From the NCBI GenBank assembly GCA_039816955.1, contig JBCBWU010000002.1, positions 1 through 64,000 of the forward strand: a stretch of 64,000 nt of DNA, read 5' to 3'. Each line of letters opens with the position of its first letter. Within the stretch, counting starts at the first letter, position 1. A program made the position numbers and the translations under genes. Origin of the DNA: Lewinella sp039816955. Its GTDB lineage: Bacteria; Bacteroidota; Bacteroidia; Chitinophagales; Saprospiraceae. The notes beneath the pieces are model-generated. The model was not told where the DNA came from, made no database searches, and saw only the letters and a program-made list of their open reading frames with translations. This document shows, in pieces, positions 59,253 through 64,000 of this stretch.

Positions 59253-61469
59253 ATGACATTCAAAACATTCTTCCGAATACTCCGACGCAACTTCCTGCTC
59301 ATGCTGGCAGGTGGATTGTTGGCGGGCAGTGCAGCCTACTGGCTGATGTCCCAGCAAAAACAGGAATACGTATCTGAAGCGCTGGTGAGTACGGGCATTA
59401 TCTCTAGTGTCAGCATCAAGAACACGACTGGAGGAAAGAGTGCCGATCGTGATTATGCACAGAACGAACTGGAAAACCTGATCAGCTTAGCTACTGCGCA
59501 TAAAACGCGCGAAGAGTTAGCCACCCGTTTATTGGCTTATTACCTCAGTCTGCCGGCTGCTGATAGCCGCTGGATCAGCACTGCCGAGTTTGATTTCCTC
59601 CATCAGGAAGTCTTTACCGCACAACTTTGGTCACAGAAAGGAGAGGGCTATGAGGAAACACTAGAAAACCTCATTGCTCAGCGCGATGCACACGAAGCTA
59701 ATGATGTACAAAAGATCATCTACTCTGATGAGGCCTACTTTGGTATCGAGTACCTGGAAGAACAGATGCAGGTATACCGCAAAGGAAATAGCGATTTACT
59801 CCAATTTATCTATAAAACAACTGATGCCGCCGTTTGCCGCCATACCCTGAACATGCTGTTAGAGCTTTTCATGGAGAAGCACAAGGATCTGAAAAAGAAC
59901 CAAAGCTCGGAAGTGTCAGGCTTCTTTGCGGAAGCCACCCAAAAATCGGCCGACCGCTTGGAAAAGGCAGAAAGTGCGCTGCTGCAATTTCGGGTACAGA
60001 ACAAGATCATCAACTACAACGAACAGACCCGGACTATCGCCATCCGCAAAGAAGATTTGGATGAGTTGCGCTTCCGCGAAAACATGAACCTACAGGGAGT
60101 AGCCGCTACACGGGAACGCGTGGAAACCGAATTGGGCAATCGCTCCGCTTTGAGCGAATTGAACGAAGGCCTGCTGAGTCTGCGTCAGGAAATGAGCCAG
60201 GTATCAGAGCAGCTGGCCAAACTAGAAATTGCGGGTGAAGGCGATTCTCCGGAAGGAGGAATTGCGCGTAAGCGTGAACTACAGGCGCGTGAAGGCGAGC
60301 TACAAGATCAAATGCGCCGCTACGTCCAACAACGCTTCGATTTTCAACAGTCACCCAGCGGTGTAAAGTCGGAAGCGCTCCTGGATGAATGGTTAGAAAC
60401 CATCGTTGCGGAAGAACAGGGGCAAGCCAAGATGGAAGTTATTACCCAGCGCCAACAAGAGTTTTCCGATATCTACGGCCAGTACGCTCCCTGGGGCTCA
60501 CAATTGAAAGAACTACAACGGGAGATCGATTTGGCTGAGAAGGAATACCTGGAAAATCTGCACAGCTACAACCAGGCCTTACTCCACCAGCAGCATACTT
60601 TGATGGCCAGTAATTTGGAATTGATTGATAATCCTTACCTACCCATTGATAAGCCGGACTACAAGCGCTTCTTGCTTATGATCCTTGGGTTCATTGGTGG
60701 ATCTTCTTCCGTTTTTGCGGTAGTGATGGCCTTTGCGCTTCTGGATGATAGTCTGCGTACACCACAGTCAGTGACGGAAAAGATGGGACTAGATGTTGCT
60801 ACGCTTACGCCCAACTTGCAGGCTCCGAAACGCTTCAGTTTACGCAAGCAAAACCACCAAGCTGCTCATGATCAATCAATGGCGCTTTTGCTACAGCAAA
60901 TCAAAGTGGAGACCCTGCAAAAGGATTCTTCTCCCAAGTTAATCCTCCTTACAAGTACGCGTCGGGAAGAAGGCAAAACCTGGATTGGTCAGCAAATTAG
61001 CGAGCTTCTCCGGGCAGAAGATAACCGTGTGTTGTTCTTGCACCCTATCGAAGGTGGAGCATTGCCCGCACGCACGGAAAAGGACAATGTCGGCTACGAA
61101 ATGTCGAGTCGGATGTTAGATGCGGAGCAGCTGGATGAACTGGATGTCTTTGGCGAATTGGCTCCCTTTCCCGAAGCCTACCATTACGTGGTACTCGAGA
61201 TTCCCGCTTTGCTTACCGGTAAGTACCCGCTAGCCCTCTTGCGCCGCTTTGACCTAAGTCTACTGGTCTGCCGTGCGAATCGAAACTGGGAAGCGGCCGA
61301 TCAGCAAGCCCTAAAGACCCTCCAACGTGCGACCCGCAGCCCCATTCGTGTGGTGCTGAATGGAGCGGATTTGGAAATCCTCGAGTCCTTCATGGGAGAG
61401 TTTACCCCAAGTAAGCCCTTGTCTATCAAATCAGCACCTAAACAATTGCCTTACCAGTATGACCACTAA
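59253..61469 (+). CDS. Wzc-like polysaccharide co-polymerase with degenerate BY-kinase
   Basis: The 738-residue protein has the Wzz-type layout: a first transmembrane helix (residues ~14-31, LLMLAGGLLAGSAAYWLMS), a large coiled-coil periplasmic region (residues ~200-440), a second helix (~residues 473-495, LLMILGFIGGSSSVFAVVMAFALL) and a C-terminal cytoplasmic ATPase. The Walker A is TRREEGKT with Lys575 (BY-kinases have PGEGKS), the Walker B region reads VVLEIPAL, without the usual Asp, and the Tyr-rich tail is short (LPYQYDH). It likely sets polysaccharide chain length without kinase activity. Confidence 0.85.
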   Translation: MTFKTFFRILRRNFLLMLAGGLLAGSAAYWLMSQQKQEYVSEALVSTGIISSVSIKNTTGGKSADRDYAQNELENLISLATAHKTREELATRLLAYYLSLPAADSRWISTAEFDFLHQEVFTAQLWSQKGEGYEETLENLIAQRDAHEANDVQKIIYSDEAYFGIEYLEEQMQVYRKGNSDLLQFIYKTTDAAVCRHTLNMLLELFMEKHKDLKKNQSSEVSGFFAEATQKSADRLEKAESALLQFRVQNKIINYNEQTRTIAIRKEDLDELRFRENMNLQGVAATRERVETELGNRSALSELNEGLLSLRQEMSQVSEQLAKLEIAGEGDSPEGGIARKRELQAREGELQDQMRRYVQQRFDFQQSPSGVKSEALLDEWLETIVAEEQGQAKMEVITQRQQEFSDIYGQYAPWGSQLKELQREIDLAEKEYLENLHSYNQALLHQQHTLMASNLELIDNPYLPIDKPDYKRFLLMILGFIGGSSSVFAVVMAFALLDDSLRTPQSVTEKMGLDVATLTPNLQAPKRFSLRKQNHQAAHDQSMALLLQQIKVETLQKDSSPKLILLTSTRREEGKTWIGQQISELLRAEDNRVLFLHPIEGGALPARTEKDNVGYEMSSRMLDAEQLDELDVFGELAPFPEAYHYVVLEIPALLTGKYPLALLRRFDLSLLVCRANRNWEAADQQALKTLQRATRSPIRVVLNGADLEILESFMGEFTPSKPLSIKSAPKQLPYQYDH

Positions 61470-62718
61470 GCCGCTCATATCAACTGGGGCATTGGTATCC
61501 GAAGGAGTAAAACTTCCGCCAATCATTTGCGTGGGTACGCCGCGTTGGGAGGGAGGAGACTACCTTACCTCTACCGTACAGCTAATGAGTGAGCTGGCCC
61601 GCACCGAACGGGTACTTTATGTGGATTATCCTTTTACCTACAAAGATATATGGGCAGCGCAGCGTGGTACTGCTAAGGGAATCCCGGTGGATGTCCTCCG
61701 TGGGCAAGCACCTGCTTTACAGACTCGTCCTCTACCACATGGTGGACAAGTACAGCTATTGCGTTTACCTCCTTTTCTGCCTGCCAACTTTTTTACGAAT
61801 ACCTGGCTGTATGATCAGGTACTCAAATTCAATGCCCGGCGAGCACGCAAGGCTATTCAACTAGCCCTATCTCAACTGGGTTGGGCAGCAGATCAGCCTA
61901 TCGTAATTAACGCCTTTAATCCAGCATTAGGCAATGCCCTGGCGGGACAACTCAACGAATCGGTACTGCTCTATTACTGCTACGACGAAATTAGTGCGGC
62001 ACCTTGGATCGCTCGTCATGGTGCTCGTCATGAACGGCAAATGTTGCAGACCGCAGATTGTACGGTAGTTTCTTCGCAGGGACTGGTACGCACTAAGAAG
62101 GCTTCCGCCAAACAACTGGAATTAGTGAAGAACGGTGTGGATTTGAGCATCTTCAAAACAACTGCTCAGGGTCGGCCAGAGGACTTGCCTGCTGGTCCGA
62201 TCATTGGCTATATCGGTTCGGTAGATGATCGCTTGGATTTAGAACTCTTGTGTTCTGTTGCTAAGACCTTTCCTGAAACATCACTAGTATTTCTGGGGCG
62301 TATCGTTTCTGAAGAACATGCTACCGTATTGACAGAATTTCCTAATGTCCATTTATTAGGAACTAGACCAAAGGAGCGTTTGGGCGATTATGTCAGCGCC
62401 TTCACGGTAGGCCTGATTCCATTTGTCAAAAATGACCTAACAGCGGGTATTTATCCGCTTAAAATCAATGAATACTTTGCGCTGGGGGTACCAGTAGTAA
62501 GTACCCGTTTCGCGGATCTTTCCGACTTCCGCGAGTATATCCGAATCGGTGACCAAGCTAGTAATTTCCTTGCGGCTTTAGAGCAAGTTCTAAACGGAAA
62601 ACTTCCTGCTGAGCCAGAAGCTTGCCAGCAATTTGCCGCACAAAACACCTGGGAGGGTCGGGCGAATAAACTTCGTCACCTGCTAGCCGAATTACATCAG
62701 CAAAAATCTTTGTCCTGA
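61459..62718 (+). CDS. Glycosyltransferase (GT4-like)
   Basis: From ATG 61459 the protein has 419 residues with a GT-B layout: an N-lobe with LLYYCYDEI and ADCTVVSSQGLVRTKK, KNGVDLSIFK (the sugar-phosphate-binding loop), and a C-lobe with GYIGSVDDRLDLELL, LLGTRPKERLGDYVSAFTVGLIPFVKN and YPLKINEYFALGVPVVSTRF, the GT4 donor site. It extends exopolysaccharide repeats. It overlaps the previous gene by 11 bases and the next by one. Confidence 0.88.
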   Translation: MTTKPLISTGALVSEGVKLPPIICVGTPRWEGGDYLTSTVQLMSELARTERVLYVDYPFTYKDIWAAQRGTAKGIPVDVLRGQAPALQTRPLPHGGQVQLLRLPPFLPANFFTNTWLYDQVLKFNARRARKAIQLALSQLGWAADQPIVINAFNPALGNALAGQLNESVLLYYCYDEISAAPWIARHGARHERQMLQTADCTVVSSQGLVRTKKASAKQLELVKNGVDLSIFKTTAQGRPEDLPAGPIIGYIGSVDDRLDLELLCSVAKTFPETSLVFLGRIVSEEHATVLTEFPNVHLLGTRPKERLGDYVSAFTVGLIPFVKNDLTAGIYPLKINEYFALGVPVVSTRFADLSDFREYIRIGDQASNFLAALEQVLNGKLPAEPEACQQFAAQNTWEGRANKLRHLLAELHQQKSLS

Positions 62719-64000
62719 TGCCAGCTAGTAGTTTCCATACCCTCTATGGTATCGGCTGGTTACGCCGTTGGCCGGTGCAATTACTCTTGCTGGGGGCGAC
62801 GCTTGTGCTGGGGCTCATGATGGGCTTTCTGGGAGCTAAGCTGGCAGTGGTGCTCGCTATTCTGCCCTTCGGTGCCCTATTTGCAGCGCTAGTAGTTACG
62901 AAGCCTGAAGTGGGACTGTGGTATGCACTCCTATTCAGTTTTTTAGCTTCGGGGCTCACTCGGTATATCCCCATTCCCTGGGGGCTCATGATTGATATGG
63001 TACTTGGACTGGCGGTGATGGGGTGGCTGGTACAACAGCTGATCACCAAGAACTGGAAAGTAGTACAGCGTGATGTACTCTTGCTCACCGCGCTCTGGTT
63101 TGGTTACGTCTTTCTGGAAATGTTCAACCCCGTTGGCCCCGGGCCAGTGGCTTGGTTTTACGCCATGCGTGCGTTAGGATTTTACACCCTCATTGGTTTT
63201 GTCCTCACCTTCACCTATCTGCGTCACCACAAACACATGACTCGCTTTTTGGAGGTGATCTTCATCCTTTCGGTACTGGGTGCGCTGTGGGGACTCAAGC
63301 AAAAATTTCTTGGCACAGATGCGGCCGAACACCATTGGCTATACGCCGAAGGACACCATGATGAACACGTGCTGCACGGGGTATTGCGCGCATTTTCTTT
63401 TTATAGCGATGCCGGTCAGTTTGGAGCTTCCCAGATTATGATCACCCTCATGTCGGGTATTCTCTTGCTGGCACCTTTTTCCTGGCGTCGCAAAGTGTGG
63501 TATGCTGTGGTGCTGATTTTTACTGCACTTGGCTTTCTATATTCTGGTGCGCGTGGAGCATTGGCGGTTCCGGTTGCGGGTGGTGTTCTCTACATGATTC
63601 TGAGTAAGAACTTTAAAATATTATTACTTGGGTTGGTAGTGATGGGGAGTGCTTATGGACTACTCAAATACACCTTTGTTGCCCACAGTTTTCAGCCCGT
63701 TGCTCGGCTGCGTACTGCCCTGTCATCTGATAATCCATCTTTACAGGCTCGCTTGCGCAACCAACGCACATTAGGTATGTACCTGGCTTCGCGCCCCATG
63801 GGTGGGGGAGTAGGCTCTGCAGGTTTTTGGGGCGAACGCTTTCGGCCTGGGAGTTTGCTGGCCGTCACACCTACTGATAGTTATTACGTACGAATTTGGG
63901 TAGAAACCGGCTTGGTGGGCTTATGTCTGCATCTGTTCTTATTGGGATACTTTCTCGGAAAGGGAAGTATAGTTGCCTGGCGATTGAAAGACCCCAAGCT
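62718..64000 (+). CDS. O-antigen ligase/polymerase-like membrane protein (3' partial)
   Basis: The ATG at 62718 overlaps the glycosyltransferase stop by one base. At least ten hydrophobic segments are translated before the right edge, where the frame is still open. It shows the Wzy_C/O-antigen-ligase features: an RG motif (YSGARGALAVPVAGGV) and a periplasmic loop with PMGGGVGSAGFWGERF, then DSYYVRIWVETGLVGL. The family polymerises or ligates polysaccharide repeats at the periplasmic face. It completes a Wzx/Wzy-type export set together with the genes before it. Confidence 0.88.
   Translation, partial: MPASSFHTLYGIGWLRRWPVQLLLLGATLVLGLMMGFLGAKLAVVLAILPFGALFAALVVTKPEVGLWYALLFSFLASGLTRYIPIPWGLMIDMVLGLAVMGWLVQQLITKNWKVVQRDVLLLTALWFGYVFLEMFNPVGPGPVAWFYAMRALGFYTLIGFVLTFTYLRHHKHMTRFLEVIFILSVLGALWGLKQKFLGTDAAEHHWLYAEGHHDEHVLHGVLRAFSFYSDAGQFGASQIMITLMSGILLLAPFSWRRKVWYAVVLIFTALGFLYSGARGALAVPVAGGVLYMILSKNFKILLLGLVVMGSAYGLLKYTFVAHSFQPVARLRTALSSDNPSLQARLRNQRTLGMYLASRPMGGGVGSAGFWGERFRPGSLLAVTPTDSYYVRIWVETGLVGLCLHLFLLGYFLGKGSIVAWRLKDPK

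Overview
The window looks like a chromosome segment of a Bacteroidota bacterium, most likely a marine or activated-sludge Saprospiria (Lewinella/Haliscomenobacter-like); the genus is an inference. The evidence is two secreted proteins with type IX secretion (T9SS) C-terminal sorting domains (CotH-like at the left edge, repeat protein at 29.1-31.5 kb), gldE next to mutY and ssb, a SusC/CirA-type TonB receptor with a carboxypeptidase-like N-domain, DUF5916 and DUF1826 proteins, several TTG starts, and promoters of the Bacteroidetes type (-7 element TAnnTTTG). No rRNA, tRNA, CRISPR array or intact insertion sequence was seen.

Layout. 0-5.7 kb: a T9SS-exported CotH-kinase/lamin-tail protein (5' end outside the window), an AraC-type regulator overlapping an exported glyoxalase-fold protein, a membrane-anchored propeller-like protein and an MBL-fold hydrolase. 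5.8-10.8 kb (minus): a gene remnant, two Tat-exported proteins (a thiol-dioxygenase-like cupin and a PhoX phosphatase), a thioredoxin-reductase-like flavoprotein, a small conserved protein and a DUF1826 protein. 10.9-13.2 kb: DUF5916 outer-membrane protein. 13.3-32.1 kb: a metal-homeostasis island. A long minus-strand operon (23.4 to 14.3 kb) holds an ABC-2 transporter (ATPase plus two permeases), a MerC-like protein, a miniature substrate-binding lipoprotein, a full-length substrate-binding lipoprotein, a FecCD-type permease, a COG0523 GTPase, a FecE-type ATPase and a small CxGxC protein. Divergently come a TonB receptor, an S9 peptidase, an acidic tandem-repeat T9SS protein and a Fur-family regulator.

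The key observation is a palindrome, TGCAA-N5-TTGCA, present once before DUF1826, twice between the operon and the TonB receptor, and twice before the repeat protein (one copy with one mismatch). It sits at fixed distances from recognisable -7 elements. With the Fur/Zur-like gene at the end of the island, this defines a metal (most likely zinc) starvation regulon: outer-membrane uptake (TonB receptor), periplasmic capture (two lipoproteins), inner-membrane import (FecCD/FecE), intracellular allocation (COG0523), and a secreted acidic protein that may bind metal outside the cell. Metal identity and the scavenger role are inferences.

32.2-41.4 kb is accessory: Tat-exported Gfo/Idh/MocA oxidoreductase, ApbE, an inverted-repeat element, a two-gene PD-(D/E)xK nuclease plus TOPRIM module, a GH1 beta-glucosidase, a TIMP/netrin-like protein, decayed reading frames, and small envelope proteins. 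41.9-49.0 kb is housekeeping: tgt, lptF/G, ECF sigma factor, mutY, ssb, gldE, nadK. 49.3-55.0 kb holds a small-molecule cluster including a trans-3-hydroxy-L-proline pathway pair. 55.5-64 kb is an exopolysaccharide locus: response regulator, phosphoglycosyltransferase, acyltransferase, half-length TolC-like protein, Wzc-like protein with a degenerate kinase, glycosyltransferase and a polymerase/ligase running off the right edge.
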